From Candidatus Nealsoniibacteriota bacterium (lineage in GTDB: Bacteria > Patescibacteriota > Minisyncoccia > Minisyncoccales > PWPS01): 24,899 nt of DNA. The notes beneath the pieces are model-generated. The model was not told where the DNA came from and did not search any database. It worked only from the letters and a program-made list of their open reading frames with translations. Shown one piece after another: positions 13,816 to 21,562 of the stretch (positions within the stretch are counted from its first letter, which is position 1; every line of letters starts with the position of its first letter). The position numbers were made by a program, and so were the translations under genes. Location: contig PWHM01000124.1 of the NCBI GenBank assembly GCA_003554915.1, forward strand, positions 1 through 24,899. The letters are read 5' to 3'.

Positions 13816-16007
13816 TTTTTGGGGAAATATTATTTTATCTGTTGATATTGGCACTCAATATTCTTCTCGCCTTTTTTGTTATCTATAAAAAGAAAAAGGA
13901 CAAGATGAGCACCGCTTTTTTTGTTCTTTTGCTTTATACGATCGGCTGGATCGCCTCCCTGTTTTTGTTTTACTTCTTAGAAGACCCACAACTGGTCTTA
14001 TGGTTCGGACGGCTTAATTTTGCCATAACCCTACCCCTGGTTTTTTCAGCTTTTCGTTTTTCTTCTCTTTTTCCTCAGGAGATCTCTCTTTTTAAAAAAA
14101 GAGTGTTTATAAGTGGTATTAAAATTTTGACCTTTCTGATTGCCGGAATAACCCTCTTTACCCCCTACGTAATTGAAGAGGAAATTATCACCGGCCCCGC
14201 AGAAAGAATTACCATCTACGGTCCATTGTATATGCTTTGGGGTTTTTTCTTTACCTTTATAATGATAATGGCTTTCTTGCAACTAAGGAAACAATACAAA
14301 AAGGCAAAAGAGGGAGTGGAAAAAAAGCAGGCTCAATATATATTTATCGGGCTGGGGATTGCTCTCTTTTCAGGGTTTATCACTAATTTTATCTTGTACA
14401 CTATCGGCATAAAAGAGGTGGCCAAGTTCGGAGGCCCCTTTGCTTTGGTCATCTTTTTCTCTTTTATCGCCTACGCAATTTTTAAAAAGCGTTTTATGGA
14501 CATCAGGGTGGCTACCGGAAAAATACTGATTTACTTTTTAAGCTTTCTTTCCATAGCCGGAATATCATATTTATTTTATTTTTTAATAAAAGATTGGGAT
14601 CTACCCCTCGAGTTTAAGATTATCGGTGTAGCTTTTTTGGGTGCAATTCTGTTTAACTCTCTCCAAAAAATCTTTGAAGCATTCGCTGCCGAACATTTAT
14701 ATTACTCTTTCCATACATCTCAACAAACCCTAAACAAGCTGGGAAAGAAACTAACTCGAATTTTAAACTTGGAAGAGCTGACCGACTTAATCACCTCCAC
14801 CTTGGTTGAGGCTATGAAATTGAATCGAGCTGTTGTTCTTCTCAGAGATAAAGAAACAGGTGAATTCAATATAAAAAGAAATATCGGTTTCCGAGAAGAG
14901 AACGGAATTTCGTTGGTTCAGGATAATTTTTTAACCGATTGGTTGGAAAAAAATGAAAAAATACTGGTTTATGATGAACTAGCTCTTCTTCAAAAAGAGG
15001 CTACAAAAAGGGAAGAAAAAAGAAAGTTAGAAAAGCTACACCGAAACATGGAAAGAATAGAAGCCAAGCTTTGTTTGCCTCTTCTTTCAGAGGGTAAAAT
15101 AATAGGAATTATCGTTTTGGGAGAAAAAAATTCCGGTGATCCCTATACGGAGCAAGACATACAGCTTCTTTCCAATCTATCCAATCAATTTTCCGTATCG
15201 CTTGAAAACGCCAAGCTCTATTCAGAAGTCGAAGACCTCTCGGAAAACCTTGAAGAAAAGGTTGAAGAGCAAACTAAACAGCTACAAGAGGCCTATGAAG
15301 AACTGAAGGCGGCCAACCGAGTAAAAACGGAGTTCATCGCCATGTCTTCTCATCAACTGAGAACCCCCCTGGCCGCTATGAAAGGATACATCTCGATGAT
15401 TAAAGAAGAGAGATACGGAGAAATCACCGAAGAGGCAAAAGAAAAATTAAAAGACGTACTAACTTCCACCGAAAGACTCATAAACATAGTAAATCAACTT
15501 CTTGATATCTCTCAGATCGAACTGGGAAAAATGCAAGTGGAAACCGAAGAAGAAGATTTAAACGACATTGTGGAGGCTACCTTCCGAGAGATGAAAGAGG
15601 AAGGGAAAGAGAACGGTCTGGAAATGAATCTAAAATTGCCCTCAGAGAAAATTAAGGCGAATATTGACCGAAAAAAGATCGAAGAAGCAATAATAAACCT
15701 GATTGACAACTCCATTAAATACACTGATGGAGGAAGTGTGGAGGTGGGTCTCGAAAAGAATGAGGAAGAGGCGGTTATTTACGTAAAAGATACCGGAGAA
15801 GGTCTTTCCGAAAAAGAAAAGGAAGACATATTCGAAAGCTTCACCAGAGGTGAGTCCGGAAAAAAGAGAGCCGGAAAGGGAGCCGGCCTGGGACTTCATA
15901 TGGCACAAAAATACATTACTCTTCACAACGGAGAGCTACATGTCGAAAGTGAAGGGAAAGATAAAGGGGCTACTTTTTTCATTCGGCTTCCCCTATCTTC
16001 AATCTAA
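13812..16007 (+). CDS. Membrane histidine kinase: 7TM-type sensor, GAF, HisKA, HATPase
   Basis: The 731-residue sensor kinase begins with seven membrane helices in about the first 230 residues, as in the N-terminal 7TM histidine-kinase module, then two more to about 290. A GAF-like domain follows (about 310-470; LNLEELTDLITSTLVEAMKL, AKLCLPLLSEGKIIGIIVLG), then a coiled coil (EDLSENLEEKVEEQTKQLQE). The dimerisation domain has FIAMSSHQLRTPLAAMKGY with phospho-acceptor His514. The ATPase has the N box (LIDNSIKYTDGG), G1 (DTGEGL), F box (FESFTRGESG) and G2 (GAGLGLHMAQ), all intact. Its ATG overlaps the hdcA stop (ATGA). The signal is unknown; coupling to a histidine decarboxylase suggests an amine- or energy-related cue, which is inference. 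No canonical response regulator is adjacent. Its end overlaps metK by nine bases, convergently. Confidence 0.93.
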   Translation: MIFGEILFYLLILALNILLAFFVIYKKKKDKMSTAFFVLLLYTIGWIASLFLFYFLEDPQLVLWFGRLNFAITLPLVFSAFRFSSLFPQEISLFKKRVFISGIKILTFLIAGITLFTPYVIEEEIITGPAERITIYGPLYMLWGFFFTFIMIMAFLQLRKQYKKAKEGVEKKQAQYIFIGLGIALFSGFITNFILYTIGIKEVAKFGGPFALVIFFSFIAYAIFKKRFMDIRVATGKILIYFLSFLSIAGISYLFYFLIKDWDLPLEFKIIGVAFLGAILFNSLQKIFEAFAAEHLYYSFHTSQQTLNKLGKKLTRILNLEELTDLITSTLVEAMKLNRAVVLLRDKETGEFNIKRNIGFREENGISLVQDNFLTDWLEKNEKILVYDELALLQKEATKREEKRKLEKLHRNMERIEAKLCLPLLSEGKIIGIIVLGEKNSGDPYTEQDIQLLSNLSNQFSVSLENAKLYSEVEDLSENLEEKVEEQTKQLQEAYEELKAANRVKTEFIAMSSHQLRTPLAAMKGYISMIKEERYGEITEEAKEKLKDVLTSTERLINIVNQLLDISQIELGKMQVETEEEDLNDIVEATFREMKEEGKENGLEMNLKLPSEKIKANIDRKKIEEAIINLIDNSIKYTDGGSVEVGLEKNEEEAVIYVKDTGEGLSEKEKEDIFESFTRGESGKKRAGKGAGLGLHMAQKYITLHNGELHVESEGKDKGATFFIRLPLSSI

Positions 16008-17000
16008 CTCCCAAAACAACCCTTTTCTTCCGAAGTGTCCGTTTCTTGCCAAATCTTCAAAAATAGGCCTTTTCAGACTTAGGTTCTTAATAATCCCCCG
16101 CGGTGTTAAATCATACCCCTCGATATTTAAAACTCTCCCGTCCACTGCCGCTATTTTCATAACCGGCTCCCGCATACCTATTACGTAACCCAATTTAACG
16201 ATAACCTCCTTGCCTTCAAAAGAATTAAGATAATCCAAAGCAATTTTCCGAGCCATATAGGCTCCACTCCTATCCACTTTAGTTGGATCTTTCCCGGAAA
16301 AGCATCCTCCGCCGACAGGTACTCGAGGGCCGTAAGAATCAACTACTATCTTCCTTCCGGTTAGCCCGGTATCGGCCTCGAATCCGCTCATAGACCAGTT
16401 TCCGGCCGGATTGGCCATTACTTCTACGTTTTTGAAATTCATTCGCTCTACGAAGGGCTTATCGGAATCAATCCAAGAGTAAGTCAAGTCTTCTAAATCT
16501 TCTTTTAGTATCCCGGCGGCACTAATTACGATTACACCCACACTTTCACCGGAAACGGTTACCTGGGTTTTGGCGTCCGTTTTTTTAAATTCATAAATAA
16601 ACTCAATTAAATCTCTGGCTAATAAATGCTCCTCCGGAATTTTAAATTCGTTTTCATTACATGCATAGCCGATCATAATTCCTTGATCTCCGGCCCCGCC
16701 GCTGTCTACTCCTTTTGATATCTCCCTGCTTTGAGCTTTTATATTAACCTCAATGTCAATCCCTTTTTCATACCCGCAGCTTACATAAACCTCTTCGGCT
16801 ATTTTCTTATAATCCAAATCGGCTTTCGTGGTAATCTCTCCCATAATTTGTATTTTACCGTGGCCCCCCATGACTTCCACGGCCACCCTACTTTTTTTAT
16901 GCCCTTTCAAACACTCGTCCAAAATTTTATCCGAAATCTGATCACAAACTTTGTCCGGATGAGACGGGCTGACGTATTCGGCTGTCTTAATATTTTTCAT
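15999..17000 (-). CDS. metK: S-adenosylmethionine synthetase (methionine adenosyltransferase), short form
   Basis: The 333-residue enzyme makes SAM from methionine and ATP. Signatures are YVSPSHPDKVCDQISDKILD near the N-terminus (ATP/metal loop), GAGDQGIMIGYA (about 82-93) and GGGCFSGKDPTKVDRSGAYMAR (about 228-249). It is about 50 residues shorter than the 384-residue E. coli enzyme, mainly through shorter loops, with all core motifs kept. The GDQG and FSGKDPTKVDRS motifs exclude the archaeal-type synthetase. A SAM-I riboswitch with an intrinsic terminator lies directly upstream, giving feedback by the product. No Shine-Dalgarno precedes the ATG. Its end overlaps the histidine kinase gene on the opposite strand by nine bases. 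Confidence 0.96.
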   Translation of the reverse strand: MKNIKTAEYVSPSHPDKVCDQISDKILDECLKGHKKSRVAVEVMGGHGKIQIMGEITTKADLDYKKIAEEVYVSCGYEKGIDIEVNIKAQSREISKGVDSGGAGDQGIMIGYACNENEFKIPEEHLLARDLIEFIYEFKKTDAKTQVTVSGESVGVIVISAAGILKEDLEDLTYSWIDSDKPFVERMNFKNVEVMANPAGNWSMSGFEADTGLTGRKIVVDSYGPRVPVGGGCFSGKDPTKVDRSGAYMARKIALDYLNSFEGKEVIVKLGYVIGMREPVMKIAAVDGRVLNIEGYDLTPRGIIKNLSLKRPIFEDLARNGHFGRKGLFWELD

Positions 17001-17012
17001 TTTTTTTTATTT

Positions 17013-17038
17013 AAAAAATCTTCCCTGCATAGGAAGAT
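17013..17038 (-). terminator. Riboswitch-controlled terminator before metK
   Basis: On the minus strand ATCTTCC and GGAAGAT form a seven-base stem with loop TATGCAG, followed by TTTTTT, 13 bases before the metK ATG. The 5' arm can instead pair with the 3' strand of riboswitch P1: GGGAGATAAG upstream against CTTTATCTTCC. This is the antiterminator expected when SAM is scarce. Confidence 0.9.
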
Positions 17039-17048
17039 AAAGACCAAC

Positions 17049-17146
17049 TTATCTCCCCCTTGCGGGTTGGATTTGGCACCTTGCTTCAAAAAGAAGGGTT
17101 GCCGGGTGGGTCACAGAGCCAATTCTCTAACCACCGCTCTTGATAA
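17049..17146 (-). promoter_or_regulatory. SAM-I riboswitch (S-box leader) of metK
   Basis: The 98-base aptamer contains all the conserved parts on the minus strand. P1 is TTATC with GATAA. P2 is GGTGG with CCACC, with an upper AGAG/CTCT helix. P3 has GGCAACC and GGTGCC, with a CTTC/GAAG tip. P4 is CCC-GCAA-GGG, a GNRA-capped hairpin. The P2 loop AATTGG can form the usual pseudoknot with CCAA between P3 and P4 (AAGGTGCCAAATCC). Bound SAM should stabilise P1 and leave the terminator at 17013-17038 free to form, switching metK off. Confidence 0.95.
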
Positions 17147-17154
17147 TTTATTTA

Positions 17155-17185
17155 ATTTTACCTTTTGTTTTCTGCAATTAGTCAA
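17155..17185 (-). promoter_or_regulatory. Possible promoter of the metK riboswitch transcript
   Basis: The minus strand has TTGACT (17180-17185) and TAAAAT (17155-17160) with a 19-base spacer, longer than ideal. The predicted start near 17148 falls at the first riboswitch bases. The -35 overlaps the stop of the upstream receiver-domain gene. Confidence 0.4.
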
Positions 17186-17735
17186 CCGAACAATCAAAGC
17201 AAATGAAGGCAACTTGAAAACTCTTCTCACCCGAACTTAGATCACGAATTAAATTCAATGTTTTTTTCTTCCCACAATTGGAGCATTTATAGTTTTCGGA
17301 TAAGTCTTCCGCCATTTCCTTAACGGCTTCTTTCGACTCCATCGGATAATTAAAATAATAACTTTTCTCTTTTCCGAGATGCGTTTTTACTTTTAAGACC
17401 ATTTGCTTGAGAGGCATGGAAATTCCGCTAATAAAGTCAGTTACTTCCCATTCAATGGCCTTTTCTTTGTGATTGCTGGTTCCCGAGCGAGAATAAACAA
17501 TTATCGGAATTTTTCTTTCCTTTTCTCTTTTTTTAAGTTTTTCTATCAATTGAAGTTTTTCAATTTTCGGGAGACTGATATCGATAATTATCAAATCAGG
17601 ATTTTCTTTTTCGGCCATTTCCACAACCTCTTTTGCCTTATCCGTAGAAAACGTTTCAAACCCGTTTTTTCGAAGGCTTGATTCGTACGCCTCTCGAACC
17701 GTATTATTTTTAATCGCGACCAATATTTTTTCCAT
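17178..17735 (-). CDS. Degenerate receiver domain fused to a zinc ribbon
   Basis: The 185-residue protein has a CheY-like receiver fold in residues 1-120, with the phospho-acceptor site kept as Asp52 in DLIIIDISLP. The paired acidic residues normally after the first strand (ILxVDD) are replaced (LVAIKNN), and the conserved Lys before Pro in the last strand is missing (SGISMPLK). It therefore probably does not take phosphate in the usual Mg-dependent way. The C-terminus has CSNCGKKKT and CFDC, a zinc ribbon about 30 residues across, in place of a DNA-binding output domain. Such a protein could bind nucleic acid or another protein; the role is unknown. It is monocistronic or reads on into the metK riboswitch. 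The histidine kinase at 13812-16007 is not demonstrably its partner. Confidence 0.75.
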   Translation of the reverse strand: MEKILVAIKNNTVREAYESSLRKNGFETFSTDKAKEVVEMAEKENPDLIIIDISLPKIEKLQLIEKLKKREKERKIPIIVYSRSGTSNHKEKAIEWEVTDFISGISMPLKQMVLKVKTHLGKEKSYYFNYPMESKEAVKEMAEDLSENYKCSNCGKKKTLNLIRDLSSGEKSFQVAFICFDCSVD

Positions 17736-17844
17736 ATCTTTCTTGTTATTTATTACAAAACACTTTTTAAATAACGAGTAAAGGGCTTGAAATAACTCAC
17801 TAAATTATACGATTTACTCATTTAATAAATTAACTTATTAAGAA

Positions 17845-17853
17845 ATTATACCA
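17845..17853 (-). promoter_or_regulatory. Extended -10 promoter for the receiver/zinc-ribbon gene
   Basis: The minus strand reads TGGTATAAT, giving a leader of about 100 bases. A second TATAAT without the TG extension lies at 17804-17809 and is an alternative. Confidence 0.5.
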
Positions 17854-17918
17854 AAAAAAGAAGTTTAGACAAACCGGTATCTTTATTACTTAAAATTAAA
17901 ATAAATGCAAGGCGTTGT

Positions 17919-19013
17919 TCAGTTCAGTTTGTCTTCCGCCTTTTCAAACAGGTATCCTATTCTGGAATCTCTGGCTCCCGGACCCCACTCATCTTCCACT
18001 TCCATAAAGCACCGAGCCGCCTCTTCGGAAAGAACCCAGTTGCATTCTTCTTCTACGAGTCGGCAGTCGGCTTGACGCAAACATTCGGCTCCGGGCAAGT
18101 GTTCACATGTACTTTCCATAGTTTCCGTCTCGCAAAGTTCACTACTGCAGCCGCTCACTACGCATCGATCCTCAATGGCAAGTAAATCTTCATCTATATC
18201 AATTGTTGAAACTATTTCTTCCACCTTTTCCAAATAGCCTTCGTCATTAGGATCCATTACACTTCGAAAAGTGACTATGCCTTTGTCATTAATTCGGTAT
18301 ATAAAATAATCGATTTCATTACCCAGGCCTCCTTCGAGTGTAAAACCATACCCTTCTTTACCGGCAAATCTTTTATCCTCCACTCCGGAAATAACTTCTA
18401 AAATTTCCGAATCTTCTTCAAGCTTTTCAGTGGCAAGCTCTTCTAATGAATTAGTCATTTGCACTGTATCAACAAAAAGAGTGAAGCCATCGGTTATTTC
18501 CGTCATATGACTGTCGGGACCGACGTAAGTTACTTTTAGTTTTTCTTGCTCATAGTCGGCAATCGCCTCTCGGGGTATTTTTAACGACATTCCTAATCGG
18601 TTACTTTCATAAGTTTTCATAGCTTCCGTTTTTTCAATCACCTCTATCTTTGCCGCCTCTCCCTGCATAGGATAGCTTTCCATAAGCGGACCCTCAACCC
18701 AAACGTAGACCTTGTTTTCAATTTCCAGATTTTCAAAATCCGTCGGCTCTCCGTTAATATCAACAATTTCGGTTTCTTCAGTAACGGTGACGTAGGCCGC
18801 ATCCCCTTGCAGGTCTCCGGGGTCTTGATATTCTTCGGAAAAAATCCCTTCGGCCATCAAAAAACGATCTTCCTCTAATTCATATATGATACCCTCCAAA
18901 GTGGAGCCTTCCCTATCAGGATCAATAACTTCATCCGAGCTGTAGAAACCGTAAGCCAGAAAGAGCCCCACAAGCAAAACGATTATTATATATTTTATAT
19001 TCTTTTTAAACAT
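17919..19013 (-). CDS. Secreted or anchored protein with DUF3221-like and eight-cysteine domains
   Basis: The 364-residue protein has a basic start (MFKKNIK) and a hydrophobic segment to about residue 23. Residues 38-130 resemble DUF3221: GIIYELEEDRFLMAEGI, YVTVTEETEI and VYVWVEGPLMESYPMQGEAAKIEV. The middle (about 135-280, SNRLGMSLKIP to EEIVSTIDI) is beta-rich and unassigned. The C-terminus holds exactly eight Cys in 56 residues, beginning CVVSGCSSELC and including CEHLPGAECLRQADC; it matches what I recall of the eight-cysteine-cluster domain, presumably disulphide-bonded outside the cytoplasm. Function is unknown. The superoxide dismutase gene lies upstream, separated by a terminator. Confidence 0.75.
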   Translation of the reverse strand: MFKKNIKYIIIVLLVGLFLAYGFYSSDEVIDPDREGSTLEGIIYELEEDRFLMAEGIFSEEYQDPGDLQGDAAYVTVTEETEIVDINGEPTDFENLEIENKVYVWVEGPLMESYPMQGEAAKIEVIEKTEAMKTYESNRLGMSLKIPREAIADYEQEKLKVTYVGPDSHMTEITDGFTLFVDTVQMTNSLEELATEKLEEDSEILEVISGVEDKRFAGKEGYGFTLEGGLGNEIDYFIYRINDKGIVTFRSVMDPNDEGYLEKVEEIVSTIDIDEDLLAIEDRCVVSGCSSELCETETMESTCEHLPGAECLRQADCRLVEEECNWVLSEEAARCFMEVEDEWGPGARDSRIGYLFEKAEDKLN

Positions 19014-19068
19014 ATTCCGATTTAAAACTTTAAATTAATATTCTACTCCTCAAGACGTTTCTTTTTAA

Positions 19069-19077
19069 ATTTTAACA
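19069..19077 (-). promoter_or_regulatory. Possible extended -10 promoter for the eight-cysteine protein gene
   Basis: The minus strand reads TGTTAAAAT. Transcription would start near 19062, with a leader of about 50 bases. Confidence 0.4.
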
Positions 19078-19135
19078 CATTATTTAAAAAAATCACCTCA
19101 GTTAGCCAAAAACTTTCTGTTTTAATCAAAAATAC

Positions 19136-19163
19136 AAAAAAGACACCGACAGAAATCGGCGCC
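19136..19163 (-). terminator. Intrinsic terminator of the superoxide dismutase gene
   Basis: On the minus strand GGCGCCGA pairs with TCGGTGTC (two G-U pairs), followed by TTTTTT. The plus strand also has TTTTT after the hairpin, so it could work both ways. Confidence 0.85.
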
Positions 19164-19186
19164 TTTTTCTGTAGTTTTGAGTCGAC

Positions 19187-19786
19187 TTAAGCTTTTTTAA
19201 ATCTTTGTTCAACTTTATCCCAATCGACTATATTCCAAAAGTTTTCAATATAGTCTCCTCGCCTATTTTGATACTTCAAATAATAGGCGTGTTCCCAGAC
19301 ATCCAAATTCAAGAGTGGTTCATATCCATTCGTAACGGGACTGTCGTGTCCGCGAGTTGAATAAACTTCCACTCCATTGCCGGCTTTTACAAGCCAGGCC
19401 CATCCGGATCCGAAATGAGATCCGGCCACTTTTTCAAACTCAGCTTTAAATTCTTCAAAACCCCCGAAATTATCTTTCAGGGCTTCCAAAAGCTCTCCTC
19501 CAGGTTTATCTTTACTGCTGGGACTCATTCCACTGAAAAAAAGAATATGGTTGGCGTGTCCTCCTCCGTTGTTCCTGACCGAGGTTTTGACTTTATCGGG
19601 AAGCTCTTCCAATCCCTTAAGTAGCTTGTTCAATTCCCAATCTTTAAAAGCGGTTCCCTGCAAGGTTTTGTTTAATTTGTTAATGTATCCTTGATGATGC
19701 TTCGTGTGATGAATCTTCATAGTTTTTTCATCTATGAAGGGTTCCAGCCCATCATAAGAATACGAAAGTTCGGGTAGTTTATGCAT
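19187..19786 (-). CDS. Superoxide dismutase, Fe/Mn family
   Basis: The 199-residue enzyme dismutates superoxide to peroxide and oxygen. Metal ligands are visible as His26 in KIHHTKHHQGYI, the His of GGGHANHILFFSGMSP, and the Asp and His of LDVWEHAYYLKYQNRR. GSGWAWLVKAG is also typical. Length and order match the family. I cannot decide between iron and manganese from the residues seen. There is no signal peptide, so it acts in the cytoplasm. The gene ends in a clear terminator and stands alone. A TTGTCT/TATTCT pair with a 16-base spacer lies upstream (about 19820-19850), a plausible but weak promoter. Confidence 0.96.
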   Translation of the reverse strand: MHKLPELSYSYDGLEPFIDEKTMKIHHTKHHQGYINKLNKTLQGTAFKDWELNKLLKGLEELPDKVKTSVRNNGGGHANHILFFSGMSPSSKDKPGGELLEALKDNFGGFEEFKAEFEKVAGSHFGSGWAWLVKAGNGVEVYSTRGHDSPVTNGYEPLLNLDVWEHAYYLKYQNRRGDYIENFWNIVDWDKVEQRFKKA

Positions 19787-19862
19787 AATATTTTTTTAAT
19801 TATTAATAATCATTACTAATAGAATAACATATACTAACAAAAAGACAAGCCCCCGTTCTTTT

Positions 19863-20840
19863 TTAATTTTTACCCAACTGCCCGCAAGCTCCCTTGATAT
19901 CCTCACCGAAACTCTGCCTCTCCCCCACTTTCACTCCTTCGTTTTCTAAAATTTTCTTGAAACTTTCCTTTTTTTCTTCCGAAGAAGCTTGAAATTCACC
20001 GGTCGGGTTGTAGTTTATCAGATTTACAAAGTGGAGCCTTCCCTTCATAAGATTGGCCAGTCTACGTGCATCGTTTTTACTGTCGTTTATATCTTTCAGC
20101 AAGATGTATTCAAACATTACTTTTCGGTTGGTTTGTTCCAAATAATAATCTATAGCTTCGAATAATTCTTCCAGGGGATATTTCCGATTTACGGGTATCA
20201 GAGAAGATCTGAGTTCATTCGTCGGAGCATGCAAAGAAACGGCCAAGTTTATCTGCAAATCTGCGTCGGCGAGTTTTTTTATCCCTTCAACTACTCCCAC
20301 CGTCGAAACGGAGATATTCCTGGCTCCGATATTGAAAGTCTTTTCATCATTAAAAAACTCAGCCGCGCAAACAAACTCTTCATAATTTAGAAACGGCTCC
20401 CCCATTCCCATAAAAACAATATTATCGATTTTTCCGATTTCACGAGCAAAGAAGAGAGCTTGAACTATCATTTCCCAATACTCCAGATTTCGAACAAGAC
20501 CCATTTTTCCGGTCATGCAAAACTTGCAATTCAAGGAACATCCCACTTGAGTAGAAACACATACGGTGTTTCTGGTTTTATGAGGCATTAAAACCGTCTC
20601 AACCTCCGATCCGTCTTCAAGCTTTATTACCGCTTTACGAGTTTCGTCTTGTAAAGAAACGACTTCTTTTGCATTTATGCCTAAAGAGGCCTCCTCAGCG
20701 AGCTCGGTGCGTAAATCCACCGGTAAGGCGGTAGCCTCCTCCCAGCTTGTAATTAATTCTTGAAAAACGGCCCTCTTTACTTGGTCCCACCTGTAATCGG
20801 GATAATTTGCAAGTAATTTTTTGAGCTTTCCTAAATTCAT
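19863..20840 (-). CDS. rlmN: 23S rRNA/tRNA A2503 methyltransferase RlmN (radical SAM)
   Basis: The 325-residue radical SAM enzyme methylates C2 of A2503 in 23S rRNA and of A37 in some tRNAs. The N-terminal helical region (YRWDQVKRAVFQ) is typical. CVSTQVGCSLNCKFCMTGK carries the FeS-binding CxxxCxxC preceded by the family Cys. NIVFMGMGEPFLNY, ISVSTVGV and NLAVSLHAP follow. The methyl-carrying Cys is in KGACGQL near the C-terminus, which distinguishes RlmN/Cfr-type enzymes from other radical SAM proteins. Length is slightly under the usual 340-380. The ATG at 20840 sits about where transcription would begin from TGTTAAAAT at 20848-20856, so the message may be leaderless. It uses SAM supplied by the nearby MetK, but they are separate units. 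Confidence 0.96.
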   Translation of the reverse strand: MNLGKLKKLLANYPDYRWDQVKRAVFQELITSWEEATALPVDLRTELAEEASLGINAKEVVSLQDETRKAVIKLEDGSEVETVLMPHKTRNTVCVSTQVGCSLNCKFCMTGKMGLVRNLEYWEMIVQALFFAREIGKIDNIVFMGMGEPFLNYEEFVCAAEFFNDEKTFNIGARNISVSTVGVVEGIKKLADADLQINLAVSLHAPTNELRSSLIPVNRKYPLEELFEAIDYYLEQTNRKVMFEYILLKDINDSKNDARRLANLMKGRLHFVNLINYNPTGEFQASSEEKKESFKKILENEGVKVGERQSFGEDIKGACGQLGKN

Positions 20841-20847
20841 TATTTTA

Positions 20848-20856
20848 ATTTTAACA
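20848..20856 (-). promoter_or_regulatory. Possible extended -10 promoter for rlmN
   Basis: The minus strand reads TGTTAAAAT. The predicted start near 20841 is one base from the ATG at 20840, implying a leaderless transcript. Confidence 0.45.
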
Positions 20857-20865
20857 AACCAAAAG

Positions 20866-20897
20866 AAAAAGCGCCACTTTTTTAAAATAAGTGACGC
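20866..20897 (-). terminator. Intrinsic terminator of the 20882-21475 gene
   Basis: On the minus strand GCGTCACTT pairs with AAGTGGCGC (one T-G pair), followed by TTTTT. The 5' arm lies inside the last codons of the gene, just before its TAA. Confidence 0.85.
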
Positions 20898-21475
20898 CGT
20901 TTAATCGGCTGAAGTCTGACTATTTTGCTTAGTCCGGAGATGTTCATATTTTTCCGGAAGCAGTAAGCTGCAATACTGGCAATAAATCCAGCATCGAATT
21001 CTTTTTTTTCCCACTCGAACATATGTCTGTAGAGTGGTTCTTTTTTTAAAAAAGAAACTGCATCCAGTATTTTCTGTGTGGCAATGTCGTTTACTGTCAG
21101 ATCCATCCAGGGCTTAAACATTTTAACCCCTTCGGATTGAAACCGGCACCTTGTTTCATAAGCAATGATGCCGATTATTTTTTCCTCTTTACCCGCCGGC
21201 TCACAATTAACTCTTTCTTCATACAGGGGGAATTGAACTTCCCCTATCTGTCTTTTCAAATCAACTACCGCTACTTCATATCCTCCTCGAGAATTGTATT
21301 TTAGCCCCTTTCCGCTTACTGATTCTTTCTTATAACATATGTTAGATGGGTTCTTACTTTCAGAAGCAAGAGAATTTATCCTTTCCACTTTCTCACCAAA
21401 CTCAACTGCATTGCGGGCACACCCTTCCTCTACTCCCAACTTATTAACAAGCTTGTTAATGATCACTTGAGTCAA
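20882..21475 (-). CDS. Hypothetical protein of unknown family
   Basis: I do not recognise this product of 197 residues. It is soluble, with no signal peptide or membrane segment, and mixed alpha/beta in appearance. The N-terminal VIINKLVNKLGVEEGCARNAVEFGEKV could be helical; the centre has GGYEVAVVDLKRQIGEVQFPLY and IIGIIAYETRCRF; the end is basic (RLQPIKRRHLF). The frame opens at GTG 21484, but AAAGGAGG overlaps that codon. TTG 21475 lies eight bases after AGGAGG, so I prefer it. A near-consensus promoter and strong ribosome site suggest good expression. It is divergent from the small secreted protein gene and ends in its own terminator. Confidence 0.65.
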   Translation of the reverse strand: MTQVIINKLVNKLGVEEGCARNAVEFGEKVERINSLASESKNPSNICYKKESVSGKGLKYNSRGGYEVAVVDLKRQIGEVQFPLYEERVNCEPAGKEEKIIGIIAYETRCRFQSEGVKMFKPWMDLTVNDIATQKILDAVSFLKKEPLYRHMFEWEKKEFDAGFIASIAAYCFRKNMNISGLSKIVRLQPIKRRHLF

Positions 21476-21495
21476 CTTTACCACCTCCTTTGTAT

Positions 21496-21524
21496 TTTAT
21501 ATAATAAATATTGAAGCTTGTAAA
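21496..21524 (-). promoter_or_regulatory. Promoter of the 20882-21475 gene
   Basis: TTTACA (21519-21524), a 17-base spacer and TATAAA (21496-21501) on the minus strand, followed by the AAAGGAGG ribosome site at about 21483-21490. Confidence 0.75.
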
Positions 21525-21533
21525 GGGAAGAGG

Positions 21534-21562
21534 TTGACTATCCGTCTTTTTTAAGGTATTAT
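21534..21562 (+). promoter_or_regulatory. Promoter of the small secreted protein gene
   Basis: TTGACT (21534-21539), a 17-base spacer and TATTAT (21557-21562), each five of six consensus bases. The leader of about 20 bases contains AAAGGAGG at 21575-21582, eight bases before the ATG. Confidence 0.8.

Noticed and set aside
16731..17240. 169-codon plus-strand ORF across the metK 5' end and leader
   Set aside because: It is antisense to metK and to a clear SAM-I riboswitch, and the protein has no recognisable pattern.
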